Source: Riptortus pedestris (Eukaryota > Arthropoda > Insecta > Hemiptera > Alydidae). Taken from it: a stretch of 64,000 nucleotides of DNA. Where the stretch lies: assembly GCA_019009955.1 (NCBI GenBank), contig CM032232.1, positions 142,546,501-142,610,500 of the forward strand, given 5' to 3'. This document shows positions 1 to 11,920 of this stretch, piece after piece; position 1 is the stretch's first letter, and the number at the start of each line of letters is the position of its first letter. A program made the position numbers and the translations under genes. The notes under the pieces are model-generated. The model did not search any database. It saw only the letters and a program-made list of their open reading frames with translations, and was not told where the DNA came from.

Positions 1-87
1 CTGTTCATGTTACTGGGTATTTGTGTAAATGGTGAATTTGACTGGATGATTTTGTGTATCCAATCTTTATTACCACGGGTAATATTA

Positions 88-91
<4 letters not shown>

Positions 92-157
<66 letters not shown>
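92..157. repeat. (TA)n-(TG)n microsatellite
   Basis: About 20 TA units run directly into about 13 TG units. The open frame across it (poly-YI then poly-CV) is a microsatellite artefact. Confidence 0.95.
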
Positions 158-159
158 TG

Positions 160-353
160 CAGCTTAAAGCGTTAACCTTAATCTCACATGGTAAACCTAG
201 AGTGGCGAGTTCGATTCTGACTGGGCAAAGGAAATTATTTAGTGATGGAATTCATTAAATAACATCCTAGGTCCCACCCTGGCTAGAAAAGGGTGGTAAC
301 CTGTCCCTATTAGCCTTAGTTGCAAAAAGATGAGGTTAATAAATAATAATAAT
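160..353 (+). repeat. tRNA-like SINE, family 1
   Basis: The head has an A-box-like TTAAAGCGTTAACC and a B-box-like GAGTTCGATTC, then a shared body ('CCCACCCTGGCTAGAAAAGG') and an AATAATAATA tail. The same unit recurs at least a dozen times on both strands. Family 1 copies usually begin 'GTTAGCCATGTGAGTTAAAG'; this one has lost the first part to the microsatellite. Confidence 0.8.
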
Positions 354-450
354 ATACATATTTTCTATATCATGAATATTAACCCGAGATATTTGGATTT
401 TTTAGTTTTCAGCCTTCAGTAAAGCCCCACTCCTGCTCGTGTCGTTTTAA

Positions 451-938
451 AAAAAAGTCCGTCACGCAGGTGCTGCGTAAACTAAGCAGATTTCCCACGT
501 GAAGTTTTACAATAGAGAAATCTGCCTAGTAACAACCTATTCTCACGAGGACGAATAGTCAGTGAATCGGCCACACTAGCGCTAGTGCGCTCGGCGGAAA
601 CTCCGGAACATAGCCGACCACACTCACAAAACAAATCCAAATATCTCGGTTAATATTAAAGATACAGAATAAATGTATAGAACAATATTTATAGTAAATT
701 TAATTTCCAATAAGATTGGTTCTATACAATTTTATGATCCGACGTATGGTAACGGAGATATTTCGAATTTTCGAAAATCCCCCCTCTAAACCCCCCCCTC
801 CCACTGGTCCGATTTCAGCCATTAACGAACTTGATCTTCCTTTTTACATAAAACGATTAAATTCCGAGTTTGGTTACGATCAAACAAAAATTGCGACCGC
901 TAGAGCGTTAACAGACAAATATATATATATATTCTATC

Positions 939-1004
<66 letters not shown>

Positions 1005-1147
1005 TATATATATATATATATATAATTTTGAACGGACCTCATTTTCGTCATCTCCTGGGTAGGATCGATGGACATTTGAAGAAATTTTTCGAAACTCGCG
1101 TCATGAGTACAACCTCAATAGCTGATTTCCCTTAAGGGAAATCTGCT
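451..1147 (+). mobile_element. family A element, copy 1
   Basis: Begins AAAAGTCCGTCACGCAGG and ends GGGAAATCTGCTAA. Order of parts: GC palindrome (ACGCAGG...CTGCGT), subterminal AAGCAGATTTCCC, body with GATATTTCGAATTTTCG and CCACTGGTCCGATTTCAGCC, (TA)n block at 920-1022, GAACGGACCTCATTTTCGTC, and terminal hairpin GATTTCCCTTAAGGGAAATC. No full transposase is seen, so it is non-autonomous. Confidence 0.8.
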
Positions 1148-1149
1148 AA

Positions 1150-1632
1150 ATGTCCGTCACGCAGGGGCTGTGTTAAATATGCAGATTTCCCTAGTGCGTC
1201 ACGCGTTGGCATTTATCTCAAAACCTAAAAGTTCAATGAGAACAATATTTGGTATTTAAGCTTCAAATAAAGTGCTTCATAATATAATAGAATATTGAAA
1301 ATATGAGATGAGTAGGAGTGGGGCTTTACTGAAGACCGAAAACTAAAAAATGCACATATCTCAGTAAATAATCAAGATAGAGAACAAATGTACATAACAA
1401 CATTTATAGAACACTACATTTGCAATAAGATTGGTTCTATGCAATTTTTCGATCCGACGCATAATAACGGAGATATTAAGAATTTTCCCCCTCTAAACCC
1501 CCCCCCCCTCCCCTGGTCCGATTTCAGCCATTAACGAACTTGATCTTTCTTTTTGTATAAAACGATTATATATCAAGTTTGGTAACGATAAGACAAAAAT
1601 TACGATCGCTAGACCGTTAACCGACAAATATA

Positions 1633-1677
<45 letters not shown>

Positions 1678-1799
1678 TTTTGAACGGACCTCATTTTCGT
1701 CATCTCCTGGGTAGGATCGATGGACATTTGAAGAAAAATTTCGAAAATCGCGTCATGAGTACGACCTCAATAGCTGATTTCCCTTCAGGGAAATCTGCT
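1150..1799 (+). mobile_element. family A element, copy 2 (variant), head-to-tail with copy 1
   Basis: Starts GTCCGTCACGCAGGGGCT within a few bases of the end of copy 1. It carries a different left half ('TAAAAGTTCAATGAGAACAA', 'CTTCAAATAAAGTGCTTCAT') but the same right half and terminal hairpin. TA block at 1627-1674. Confidence 0.78.
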
Positions 1800-2069
1800 A
1801 ATAAGCTGTTATATCATGAATCACTTTATTCTATTCTTAAATACCCAATATTGTTTCAAAGAGACCTTTATTATGGTAGGCACGTGCAAATTTATTGGAT
1901 GACATCATCAATTAAGATTTTACATGTGAGTCAAAAATGTTTGTTTGATCTATACCTTGCTCGATATTTAACCATTTCAGTCATCACTAAAGATCATATT
2001 TTTTATTGGCTGAAATCAGACTAGGAATAGGGTGGAATTCAAAAATATCTCTGAAATTATGATAATAAA
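1800..2069. repeat. family A-related fragment
   Basis: 'TAAGCTGTTATATCATGAA' and 'AAATACCCAATATTGTTTC' match the interior of minus-strand family A copies (compare 4352 and 21728). Termini are missing. Confidence 0.55.
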
Positions 2070-2719
2070 AAGTCCGTCACGCAGGGGCTGCGTAAACTAA
2101 GCAGATTTCCCACGTGAAGTTTTACAATAGAGAAATCTGCCTAATAACAACTGTAGTAATAAGAAACCTCTAAACCCAAAACATTATTTAGGGCGTAATA
2201 ACCCAGTAGTTTCTAGCCCCAAAAAACAGTTAACCTAACCTCTAAACCTATTCACGAGGGACGAATAGTTATGGAAACGGCCGCCAGAGCTATCGGCGGA
2301 AAGTCCAAACATAGCCTACTGGCGACCACACGCAGAATACAAATGCAAATATCTCGGTTAATATTCAAGATAGAGAATAAATGTATATAACAATATTTAT
2401 AGTAAATTTAATTTGCTATAAGATTGATTCTGTACATTTTTCGATCCGACGAGTAATAACGGAGATATTTCGAATTTTCGAAAATCCTCCCCTCTAAACC
2501 CCCCTCCCACTGGTCCGATTTCAGCCGTTAATGAACTTCATCTTTCTATTCACATAAAACGATTAAATTTCGAGTTTGGTAACGATCAAACAAAAATTTT
2601 GAACAGACCTCATTTTCTTCATCTCCTAGGTAGGATCGATTGACATTTGAAGAAAATTGTCAAAAATCGCGTCATGAGTACGACCTCAATAGCTGATTTC
2701 CCTGAAGGGAAATCTGCTA
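2070..2719 (+). mobile_element. family A element, copy 3 (TA block lost)
   Basis: Complete left end (AAAAAGTCCGTCACGCAGG), left hairpin arms AGCAGATTTCCC and GAGAAATCTGCCT, body, and right terminal hairpin. The central microsatellite and about 25 flanking bases are deleted ('CAAACAAAAATTTTGAACAG'). Confidence 0.8.
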
Positions 2720-3059
2720 AATGAAAGATAAAATACGATTTTCTATTTAAGTAGAAGATTGCTTATAAATGCAATTGACTAAAAGTAGGCAGTCATATTG
2801 CAACTTAGTGAATATATCAGTTATTTTAAAAATTTACAAATTTAAGTGATCTTATTAGCTAATAATTTTAACAAGTTTAGACTTTCTTATATTCATGTAA
2901 ATCTGATTAGAGGTAAAATAGGGATTAAGATAAAGGTGTATACATGTCTTAGTCCGAACTGCTGGGCATTTATTCAATCTGTTTCTTATCTTAGAGTAAA
3001 ATGTGCTTAGTTTGTTTGTGTGCGTACCTTGCAGTGTTATGTTTGTTATAATTACCTAT

Positions 3060-3490
3060 TTCATTTATGAACAGGTTATTTTTGTGTTTACAAGATTTGA
3101 AAAACTTAGTAGTCAGCTTACAGATATTTATCTTTATCATTGGCAAGTTGGAAATTTGATGTAATTATCTTATTCTTGTATGATAGGGGAGATTATACAC
3201 AGTTCCCAGACATCTGTTTTGAAATATCTGTAGCTTTCTTAAATTAGTGTTTGATATATATAGCTCCATATGGGGCAAGCATATGTTAATACAGATCTGA
3301 TGCAGACTTTGTATAACATTAGTTTATTCACAGGGCTAAGTTTCGATTTACGATTAAAGTATGGGTAAATCTGGCAAATAACTTTGTTAGCTTTATCACA
3401 CGTTTTATTTATGTGTAAAAGTTAGTCCTTTGTCTAACATTACGCCTAAATATTTAATATATTCCAACCATGATATATAATATTTTAATT
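3060..3490 (-). pseudogene. LINE reverse transcriptase C-terminal remnant (Jockey-like)
   Basis: In minus-strand translation the typical C-terminal end of a Jockey-type RT is readable across frameshifts and stops: KYLGVMLDKGLTF, then SPVNKLMLYKVCIRSVLTYA, CPIWS, and a LRKLQIFQNRCLG-like stretch in another frame. No catalytic motif is left in this part. It is an old 5'-truncated copy. Confidence 0.65.
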
Positions 3491-3825
3491 CCTGTTTAAG
3501 TTGGCTTCTTACTGTGGGAGAAATAGAGAATAGATGTTGAGATAGGATCATCAACTTGTCATATTCCAGTGCGTGGGAAATCTTAGTTTACAGAGTACCT
3601 GCGTGATTGACTTTTTCTGTTTTCAGCATGGTGAACCCACACATATCTCACATGTTGTCATAATACCTTTACTATAGGAGCTACTCGGATTTCCTAGATG
3701 ACACTGTCAGCTGAGCTATGCAAGCTACAAAGGTGTTCTATACGCAATAAAAGATGTGACTCAATAACTCAAAATTCAATTCACACTTGCACCAATTATT
3801 AATTCTACTTTTAATTTCAAAATAA

Positions 3826-3982
3826 ATTATAAAATTGTAACCTGGCTGAACCGAATTTTATGAAACTTGGTATGTATATTACTACTAACCCAACTTAGAC
3901 TTTAGGCTATATTAATTTTCTCTGAGACGAACAGGATAAAAAATACCATCACCATTCAGCCTCAAATGGATTTTCTGAGCTA

Positions 3983-3983
<1 letters not shown>
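3826..3983 (+). mobile_element. short non-autonomous Helitron, deletion derivative
   Basis: Left part AAATTGTAACCT matches the 5' region of the larger Helitrons here, then GGCTGAACCGAATTTTATGA and 'TCTCTGAGACGAACAGGA'. The end is TTCTGAGCTAG followed by (TA)n. CTAG is the canonical Helitron 3' end. The GC hairpin normally before it is lost here. Confidence 0.7.
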
Positions 3984-4042
<59 letters not shown>

Positions 4043-4830
4043 GTTACCGCTCTTGCAGTCACAATTATTGTTTAATCGTTAGCAAACTCGATATTTAGTC
4101 ATTTTATGTAAAAAGAAAGATCAAGTTTGTTAGCAGATGAAATCGAACCAATGGGAGGAGGGGTTTAGAGGGGAGGAATTTCGAAATATCTCTGTTACTA
4201 TACGTCGGATCGAAAAATTGTATAGAAACAATCTTATAGCAAATTAAATTTACTATAAATTTTTGTATAGTGAGTATTAACCGAGATATTTGGATTTTAT
4301 AGTTTTACGCTTTCAGTAAACCGCCACTCCTACTAGTGTCATAATAATAATAAGCTGGTATATCATAAACCACTTCAATACAAGGTTAAATACCAAATAT
4401 GGTTTTCCACAAAGCTTTATTATACAAGATACAAACAAATACGTTCTGTTGACCACTCCTTCTTTTGTTCTTAGATTACTAAAATCTGAGTGATTGAGAT
4501 AAAAATTATTCTGATTCATTTTAAATTACTACACTAGCTATACTAAATAGTTTTCAGTAAAATTAATATGTTATATTCAAATATATTTCATTAATTGTTC
4601 ATATTACCAGTCTAGAATAATTCTATCTATTCAGAACTACGAAGTTGGCTGCCGTGTTTGGTTACAATTCTTTCTGTTTTAGATATTATTAACTGGTAAA
4701 TTGACTGAATAATTTCTTATTACTGTTTGTATTTACTCCGTTAATATTTGCGGTGGTGTTACCAGAATGTAGATTTGTCTGTTGCAAACCTTCCCTGTAG
4801 GGAATCTGCTTAGTCTTGCGTGACAGACTT
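3984..4830 (-). mobile_element. family A element, minus strand, Helitron in its TA block
   Basis: After the TA block (3984-4040) comes CTGTTACCGCTCTTGCAGTC, the complement of the GACCGCTAGAGCGGTAACAG segment of plus copies, then the body, ending GGGAATCTGCTTAGTCTTGC and a poly-T. The other half is missing; the Helitron fragment lies where it should be. Confidence 0.7.
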
Positions 4831-4832
4831 TT

Positions 4833-5028
4833 ATTATTTACTAACGTCTTTTTTGCTACTTTGGCTAATTGGGACAGGTTATCTACAGGTTACCACCCTT
4901 TCTAGCCAGAGTCAGACTAAGGACTCCACTAAATAAATTCCTATTGCCCAGGCAGGAATTGAACTCACCACTCTAGGTTAACCATGAGAGATTAAGGCCA
5001 ACGCTTTAACCCACATGGCTTACTCTGG
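4833..5028 (-). repeat. tRNA-like SINE, family 1
   Basis: Minus-strand copy with the body 'GGTTACCACCCTTTCTAGCC' and head GAATTGAACTCACCACTCTA (complement of the B box). Confidence 0.8.
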
Positions 5029-5029
5029 T

Positions 5030-6444
5030 CTCCTCTCTTCATAATTCATAAATATTTCGCCTTTCACCATTTCAGGACGGGGATATTCTGCAGGGAAGAA
5101 ATGAAAAGAAAGGAAAAACATAAATACAAGTTTATTTCGATTAGATTTAAGAAAGTAATTTAAAGTCACTTTCAAAAAACAAAAAAAAAAAGACAAAAGA
5201 GTAATAAAACTTTTAAACATCTTTGAGATTTATAAAGATGGAAACAACTGCTGAACAGATAACATGGATTACAATTATTATTATCCTTATTATTACATAA
5301 AATGTAAAGGTTATTAACAAACATGGTGGATAGTAACAACAAATTTTGTTTCTTTCTACAATATAAATTTACTATCTCTCTTCTTCTTGAATTTTTTTTT
5401 TTTTTTTCATTTTTATCAATTTTTCATTTTTTTTTTTTTTCATTTATGGAACACATACTTTTTTTTTAATAAAATTTTATAATCAATATTTTTTAAATTA
5501 AACTTCTTATTTTTTTTTTATTTTTAATATATTTTTAAATTACACAAAAGCAATGCGAGATTCAACAACATCGTTTTGCTTCAATTTCTTTTTTTTTTTT
5601 GGCAAATACTATACAAAAATTTCTATGAAAAAATCTAATATATATTAATAACCATATATAATTATTTGTATTAATATATATTTATATTTGTTGCATTACT
5701 GCTCACAGTGCTCTATATTCACAAGGAAGGCGGGCGACTGCAGAGGCATGCCTATTTTATAATTACACCATGCCTGGCTCGAACAGTCGCTCGCGCCTTC
5801 GGCAAAGCCAACAGCTCTGCTTACCAACAAATATATTTTCCAATCGTTATATTAAGTCAAAATCTTTTGCAAATGGCCTCGGGCAAATCTACCACTTCTT
5901 CGCTAGCTCCTCAAGCGATATACATATATATAAATATTTTTAAATGGCAGTTAAGAGTTTCGGTGACAGTTCCCAATTTGATTCGACGACAAAAAGCTAT
6001 GGCGTTAATCGGTTAGGAAGAAGTGGAAGCTTCACTCGACTTTATTAATAATAATAATAAATACGTTCACATTCCGTGGCGGGAAAAAATCTAAGAATTA
6101 TTAAGTCATGATCGGCAACTCATACAGATCAACTAAACTTCCTATTAAAACAAAACAAACTCTATAAAGACAAAAACATCTCACATCAAAAATAAGTAAC
6201 TAAAAAAAAATTAGTTTACACTGTATCTCACTCTATTATATTTAAATAACAACAAAACATAAAATATATTTTGTAAAATGATCGAGAATGTTTACAATAT
6301 ACACAAAATAACGATATGAGCTTTCTTTAACTCTCCTATAATTTTCAATAAACTTATTATTTATAAACATTATATATATGTATTTATAAATTTTATTTAT
6401 ATATATATATTTATAATTTAAACAATTAGATAACAAGAGAGGCC
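5030..6444 (-). other. probable dlg1 3' UTR and downstream flank
   Basis: No coding pattern is convincing here. The part at about 5700-5920 is less AT-rich than its surroundings and belongs to none of the repeat families I recognise, which fits a 3' UTR. Candidate AATAAA signals in transcript sense occur near 6040 and 5128. The stretch 5385-5600 is T-rich (A-rich in transcript sense). A family SINE begins at 5028, so the UTR probably ends before it. The true cleavage site cannot be told. Confidence 0.4.
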
Positions 6445-6551
6445 TTAAAGAGGGTCTTTCGTGGATACCCAAATTGTCGGGCCAGATTGATCCCTGATTA
6501 CTTCATTGACCTTCTGGTATATTTCTTCAGGTGTGTCGCCCTGGACTATTG
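6445..6551 (-). CDS. dlg1: dlg1 terminal coding exon with stop
   Basis: After the acceptor TTGATTTCAG come two bases of a split Ala codon, then [34 protein letters not shown] and TAA. The tail QSGPTIWV with a short polar end is the standard Dlg C-terminus. The intron before it is about 1.65 kb. The exon should continue into a 3' UTR toward lower coordinates. Confidence 0.97.
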
Positions 6552-7019
6552 CTGAAATCAAAAACAGAAATTTAGCAGGAACAAAAAACACATAATAAGG
6601 ATATTTGTAATGATGGTGAATGACCAGGGAGTGGGTATTGGGGCATTTAAATAGACAAAAGTCTAAACAAATAAATACAATCTAAGTATATAAAAAAACA
6701 AAATAAAATATGTAAAACCGTTGCATTTTAATTATATTTGTTTTGAATACTCGTACGAGCCAGCCATTTCTTCAATTCTGAAGTAAAGAACCCTTTCTTA
6801 TGAGATGGAAGCTCTTTTTAGTTCCTTGTAAAACGTAAAGGGAGTATTGTAATCGTGCAAATTTTCGGTTTTTTTCAACCCTCTCTGAACACATTTTGGC
6901 TAGTTTTTGTGTGATATCTTTTAGTATCTTACATAACTCAAAAATATTTATTTATTTATTTTTAAGAGAATGGAATTGGGGAACCATTTATTATTTCTAA
7001 ATTATTACAACACATACAC

Positions 7020-7068
<49 letters not shown>

Positions 7069-8208
7069 TATAGTTTAGGGTAGGATGGATGGACATTTGA
7101 GGAAATATTTTGGGAATCACGTCATGTGTATGACCTCAATAGCTGATTTGCCTCAAGGGAAATCTGCTAACTAAAATTGTATAGGACCTTTTTTGTTTAC
7201 CATTAAACAAATAATAAATTATGTTCTATGACATTTTTAGATGCATTGGAATCACAATGAAATGAAATGCAACCAAACATTTTGTTAATTTAATTTAATA
7301 GTAAATCTTGAGGAAGTCATTTTGTGCCCACATTAGATTTTTTAGGGCTTGTCTTTCCTTCACGTTAATATGTAGGTTCTTCAAATTTGGTTTAATCTTG
7401 GCTCCCCAATGACTTACCTATCCAAATTGTAAGTTATCGCTTGTATTAAGACGGTATGTGTGGATAATTGATTGTGAAAGTAGCCTGGCTCATTTCCAAT
7501 AGATAGATGATTTAATTTTGAAAGTTATACAATGATTTGTTTCAAAGAAAATATAGATATATATTAATTGATCGTGAAATATAATAATACCAGTTTCCCG
7601 TCTTGAAATAGAAATTAATTAAATTAAAACCCCCTCAATATAAAAGTTAATGTAACTTGCGAAGAAATCATCCTGTTATTTTCATTGTGTAACAGAAATG
7701 TCCTGCAACATGTACAATAATTCTACAGTCATTCAGTTTTAATAACCGTGTAGTAAAATGTGCCAACTGGATGAATTGAATTCATAATGTTTCCCAGTTG
7801 AAATATGAATACTTGGTTAACTAAACTCTGATTAATCCCTAGTTTTCATGAAATTGCTGTGATATTGTTGTACGCATGAGTCTTGAAATGGCTGTTGGGC
7901 GAATATTGTAAAACCTATCGTTCATGCGGACTCAAACAATTTTAGATTCCCATCAAAAAATAACGACTGCATAATCCTAGCATTTGCCCATCTCATATCC
8001 AGTATGATAACAATATATTTAATTTTTAATAGATTGCATATTCAGGCCTATAAGTTAAAAAGTTTTAAAATTAGAATACATGTTCCACGAACATGGAAAC
8101 TTGGATACAGGAACGCTACTCGCATTTTCAGATCAGACAAATCATTGTATGCATGCCCAAATCTTCTCAATCCGCACAAATAATGTCTAGTCAAAACAAT
8201 ATACATAC
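6552..8208 (-). other. dlg1 intron; partial family A copy at 7024-7171
   Basis: Holds the right half of a plus-strand family A copy: TA block 7027-7063, then GGATGGATGGACATTTGAGG and AGGGAAATCTGCTAA. The rest (6560-7020, 7172-8208) is AT-rich and I see no gene or known repeat in it. Confidence 0.6.
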
Positions 8209-8300
8209 CTGTGAAATATTCACCAAAGTCTTGTTCAAGTTTCAGTGCCCTTTCAAAAGTTTTCTTAGCTTGTTCTTCCGTCATCCTCTTATTCATTTCC
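8209..8300 (-). CDS. dlg1: dlg1 exon: guanylate kinase-like domain, C-terminal helix
   Basis: Starts with the last base of the split Met codon after GGCTTAG, then [18 protein letters not shown] and [12 protein letters not shown], closing with one base before GTATGT. This is the long helix of the GUK lid region. A longer open frame runs on into the intron, but the splice donor and the match of the joined sequence [14 protein letters not shown] fix the end here. Confidence 0.96.
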
Positions 8301-8551
8301 CTAAGCCAAAAAATGATTATGTATTAAAAACAGAAAAAAAGTAAATAAAGAGACAATTAGAATATTAACATTTGGTGGTTTATTTTCTTCTTGCTACTTC
8401 ATTCTACTTGTTAGTCAACTTTTCTTAATAACTGAATTTTTCATGTAATTTATATATTTCTAATTTAAAAAGATTGTTAAATGGCATTTGACTCTTTTAA
8501 AAAGTAAATCACCTTTATTTAGAGCCCATAAATAAATGAATAATTTGTTAT

Positions 8552-8735
8552 TTATTAATGTCCACTTTTTGCAACTATGGCTAATTGGTATGGGATATCT
8601 ACAGGTTACCACCTTTTTCTAGCCAGGGTGGGACTAAGGATTTTATTTAATGAGTTCATCACTAGGCGGGAATTTAATTCACTACTCTAGGTTTACCTTG
8701 TGAGATTAAAGGTAACAACGTTTTAACTCACATGA
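8552..8735 (-). repeat. tRNA-like SINE, family 1
   Basis: Body CTACAGGTTACCACCTTTTT and B-box complement; sits in the intron next to the GUK exon at 8209-8300. Confidence 0.75.
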
Positions 8736-9284
8736 TCAAATAAAATTAAATGCTTATTAGAAAAAAATATGCTTTACTAAACTATTAATTAAGGATAATT
8801 TACTTATAGATTGGTAAGGAAGTAAAATAATTTAGACAGACAAATAATTATTCCTTTTCCACCCAGACACAAATATTTTGAACTGATCCACTTCATGACC
8901 ATTCTTTTCTAGCCAGGGTGGGCCAAGAAATATTACTGAGAAAGGTCTGGAAGGTAGTGGAACTACATGGATTCCCTTAGCCTATACGAGAATATTTGTC
9001 TATAAGAACAGTATTAGGTCCAACACTTTGTTTAAATTAAAATTCAGAAAATAACTTGTGGTTCCAAAAAGAGATGAATTTTACACATTCCCATCAATCT
9101 AGGTATTGTTTAACTTTCACATACAAGTCTGTACAGATACAGAATGATAATCAGTTATTACATAAATATAATTAAATAAAAAAATTAGCCATTTATTTAT
9201 TTAAATAATAAAATTAATAATGAAAAAGGTGTTGAGCAAGGGGTAGAACAAACTCTAATAGCAAAATGAAAAACACTTCGTCTG

Positions 9285-9545
9285 CTAGGAGACCAATAAA
9301 CTTGGTAAACCATGGGATATGGGTTTGATTCCAATGTGGACAATAGCAATTAATTTAATGATGAACTCTCTATATAAAATCCTTAGTCCCCCCCCCTTGG
9401 CTTGATAAGAGTGGTAACCTGTCCCCAATAAGCCATATTAGCAAAAAGTGAAAATTAATAAATAAGGAGAAAAAGACAATTAATTATGCCCATAAATAAA
9501 ATTCTTAGTCCCACCCAGGCAAGAAAATAATGGTAACTTGACAAC
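9285..9545 (+). repeat. tRNA-like SINE family 1, one copy plus a second body fragment
   Basis: Full copy to 9464 with B-box-like GGGTTTGATTCC, followed at 9487-9545 by a second partial body ('AAATTCTTAGTCCCACCCAG'). Confidence 0.7.
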
Positions 9546-9546
9546 A

Positions 9547-9957
9547 TTGGGCACTTGAATTAGTTAGTAGCATTTTCTCATAGATGGAGCTACTAGAGGG
9601 GTTTTCTAATTCATGGATTGATTCCTCCTCAGTGTAATTCTGCTGTCACTGGGCTTTGTTTTTGTTCTGTTGGAGTGTAACTAACTAATAGTTTTACTTT
9701 TTCAGATATGTTAAACTTAAGCCATCAAATTTTAGTAGATGTTTGCAGAGAGCACCCTCTAGCTGAGCTAACGTGTTGGAAGTAGTTTGCCTATTTTAAA
9801 AGAAGTGATTTGGAGAATTGAAATTAGATTCATTGCTTGATGAAAATCCATACCGAACGCTTCACAATTTGGCTGAATCATTCCTGAATGCCACGGGAAT
9901 GATCCAAATGCAAGGAAAACCTCAATTTTCGGAAAAAAAATTAATTCGAACACCCAA
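9547..9957 (+). mobile_element. mariner-like deletion derivative
   Basis: Terminal repeats: left TTGGGCACTTGAATTAG, right (reverse complement) TTGGGTGTTCGAATTA. Inside are a 5' leader and scraps of the mariner transposase N-terminus (helix-turn-helix part: LLDENP, then GMIQ). The catalytic DDD region is absent. Related copies are at 16296-16470 and 25219-25694. Confidence 0.7.
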
Positions 9958-10038
9958 TAACTTGTCGAGATTAGTTGTATAGTATGAAATGGATGTTAAT
10001 TAATAAGAACAATAAATCAACAGTGAAATATAACTTAC

Positions 10039-10148
10039 ATGATAGATTCGACAGACTTTGGTTTGATGAAGACAGCGATGGGGAAGAGCTGGGCTACCTG
10101 CAGCCTCTTTATTGCATTCCCACTCACGTCCAATATGCAATGCTTACC
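10039..10148 (-). CDS. dlg1: dlg1 exon: guanylate kinase-like domain, [10 protein letters not shown] segment
   Basis: Thirty-six codons plus two nucleotides: [17 protein letters not shown] then [19 protein letters not shown]. This is the core strand and helix of the GUK fold (ILDVSG). The acceptor TTTGTGCAG follows VAEK in frame, and the donor AT before GTAAGT splits the Met codon of SIMEMNKR. SINE and family A fragments occupy the intron on its upstream side; a SINE pair and a mariner remnant lie on the downstream side. Confidence 0.97.
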
Positions 10149-10249
10149 CTGCACAAATACATAAACCATCAATACAGTAAACAATAAAATAAAATCATAA
10201 TAATGAAATATTTTGTACATTTCAAATATTTGACTCTGAACAAAATGAT

Positions 10250-10610
10250 AAAAAAGCCTGTCATGAAGTCGATGCATAATCTAAGCAGATTTCCCACCTG
10301 ACACGTTGCTGACCTGCCATATTTCTTGTAATAAGAAGCCTATGTAAATAGAACTTGAAATTCATGCTGGCTATGAGATGTTTAGCAGCACAAAGCAAAA
10401 ATTGCAAATGTCAGTTAATACTTAAATTGTAGTTATATTAATGGTAAAATTATTTATTAATATCCTCTTTGTGCTACTATGGCTAGTTGGGGGGAGGGCT
10501 AAGGATTTTATTTAATGAGTTTGTCTTCACAAAATCCCTATTGCCCAGGCGGGAATTGAACATGCCATTCTAGGTTTACCATGTGAGATTAAGACCAATA
10601 CCTAAACTCA
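10250..10610. repeat. family A left-end fragment and minus-strand SINE
   Basis: CTAAGCAGATTTCCCACCTG near 10278 is the family A left end. At 10454-10610 a family 1 SINE body and B-box complement follow on the minus strand. Confidence 0.6.
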
Positions 10611-10987
10611 AATGGGTAACGTGAGCCATAAAAAACTTTATTCTGTAATAAAAGTTTGGGCTGCCCAAATACACTGGGTTGCTGAAGACACAGCTAAATC
10701 ATCCACATGGCCGATATTTATTTAAAAAAAATAATTGTATACATACAGAGCCCCTTTATTTTACAGAAAAATGTCTAGAGAAACAATTGTTGAAAATTAA
10801 GTTTGGAACAAAATTAGTTCTGTAACATTTTTCAATTTCACTTGTAATAACCAATTTTTTATTCTCAAAAAACCAGGGTAAAAGTGTGAGTTAACTAAAG
10901 AATGAAATCAAGAAAGTGTGAATAACTCATTTATATTTGAGCTACGAAAAATTTATAACAATGGTACTAGGGCATCAATAGTGTAGG

Positions 10988-11215
10988 GGCTCAGGTTAGC
11001 CATGTGAGTTAAAGCGTTGACCTTTATCTCACATGTCAAACCTAGAGTGGCGAGTTCGATTCTCGCCTGGGCAAAGGAAATTATTTAGTGGCGGAATTCA
11101 TAAAATAACATCCTAAAATCCCACCCTTACTAGAAGAGGGTGGTAACCTGTAGATAACCCGTCCAATTAGCCTTGGTTGCAAAACGTGGACGTTAATAAA
11201 TAATAATAATAATAA
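10988..11215 (+). repeat. tRNA-like SINE, family 1, well preserved
   Basis: A good consensus copy: GTTAGCCATGTGAGTTAAAG, then GCGAGTTCGATTCTCGCCTG, the 'AGAAGAGGGTGGTAACCTGT' body and an AATAATAATAATA tail. The head gives a tRNA-like A box and B box with the usual spacing of about 50 nt. Confidence 0.82.
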
Positions 11216-11222
11216 TAGTGTA

Positions 11223-11500
11223 CCAATAACAATTTTTGAATCAACTCATAAAAATGGAAATATTTTTAATTTTTGAATCCCCTGCAAGTCCACTCTCCCC
11301 ACTCCTATACAGATTTAATGACTGTGAACTTAATTGATGTATGGCTAAATATTAAGTATGGTATAGATCAAATAAGCATTTTCGAGTTATGAACATAAAA
11401 TCATAATTGATGACATCGCACAATACATTTGCATGTATGCCACACAGTAAAAGCTCAATGAAAATAACATTCGGTAATTAAAATTCAAATAAAATGGTGT
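11223..11500 (+). repeat. degenerate family A fragment
   Basis: 'GACATCGCACAATACATTTG' and AAAAGCTCAATGAAAATAAC match the variant left half of family A. No termini remain. Confidence 0.45.
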
Positions 11501-11577
11501 TCACAGAAGGCTGAAGGGAAATCACATAGAAAATTGAGTAAACGAATGAAAATCATAAGGTAGAGAGTTATATTTAC

Positions 11578-11750
11578 CTTTTCTGCAACCTCCCTGACAG
11601 ACGATACTGATGTGCCGTATAGATTGTCATTGTACTGGCCAGCTTCGATGAAGAGGTGGTTCTGAATATCTCGCTCCATCTCTTCCCTCGAGCTCACAAA
11701 ATGGTAATCCCTTCCGTCAACTTCATATTCTCGCTTGGGGCGAGTAGTGT
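11578..11750 (-). CDS. dlg1: dlg1 exon: central guanylate kinase-like domain
   Basis: Fifty-seven codons, [18 protein letters not shown] to SVREVAEK. It contains the nucleotide-monophosphate subdomain equivalent: [15 protein letters not shown], then [23 protein letters not shown], the pocket that in MAGUKs binds phosphoserine partners such as Pins/LGN and GukHolder (family knowledge). The acceptor is TTATTTTCAG and the donor AAAG before GTAAAT, phase 0. Nearly identical in my recollection to the fly protein, showing strong constraint against surrounding repeat DNA. Confidence 0.97.
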
Positions 11751-11825
11751 CTGAAAATAAACCAAAATATCCCATCACAACATTTATAATTAAATATTTT
11801 AAAAATTACTTATTAAAATAACATT

Positions 11826-11843
11826 ATATATATATATATATAA

Positions 11844-11892
<49 letters not shown>
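11826..11892. repeat. (TA)n-(TG)n microsatellite
   Basis: About 9 TA units, then about 24 TG units, in a dlg1 intron. Confidence 0.95.
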
Positions 11893-11920
11893 GATGTTTT
11901 CGACCAGGTTATATTTACAT

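Noticed and set aside
716..1135. Open frames in many family A copies (NELDLxFYIKRLN..., GPHFRHLLGRIDGHLKK...) joined through the TA block as poly-YI
   Set aside because: Copies at 56.6, 62.2 and 63.7 kb have the two halves in different frames, and no start or known domain is present. The shared peptide follows from shared DNA.
5708..6016. 102-codon plus-strand frame
   Set aside because: It lies opposite the probable dlg1 3' UTR and contains a TA-rich tail. No domain is recognised.
8048..8190. Extension of the minus-strand frame past the GUK exon at 8209
   Set aside because: A clear GTATGT donor and the downstream exon [11 protein letters not shown] show this is intron.
10988..11090. Family 1 SINE heads as functional tRNA genes
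   Set aside because: The A and B box-like motifs are present, but no cloverleaf or acceptor stem could be drawn, and the copies have SINE bodies and tails.
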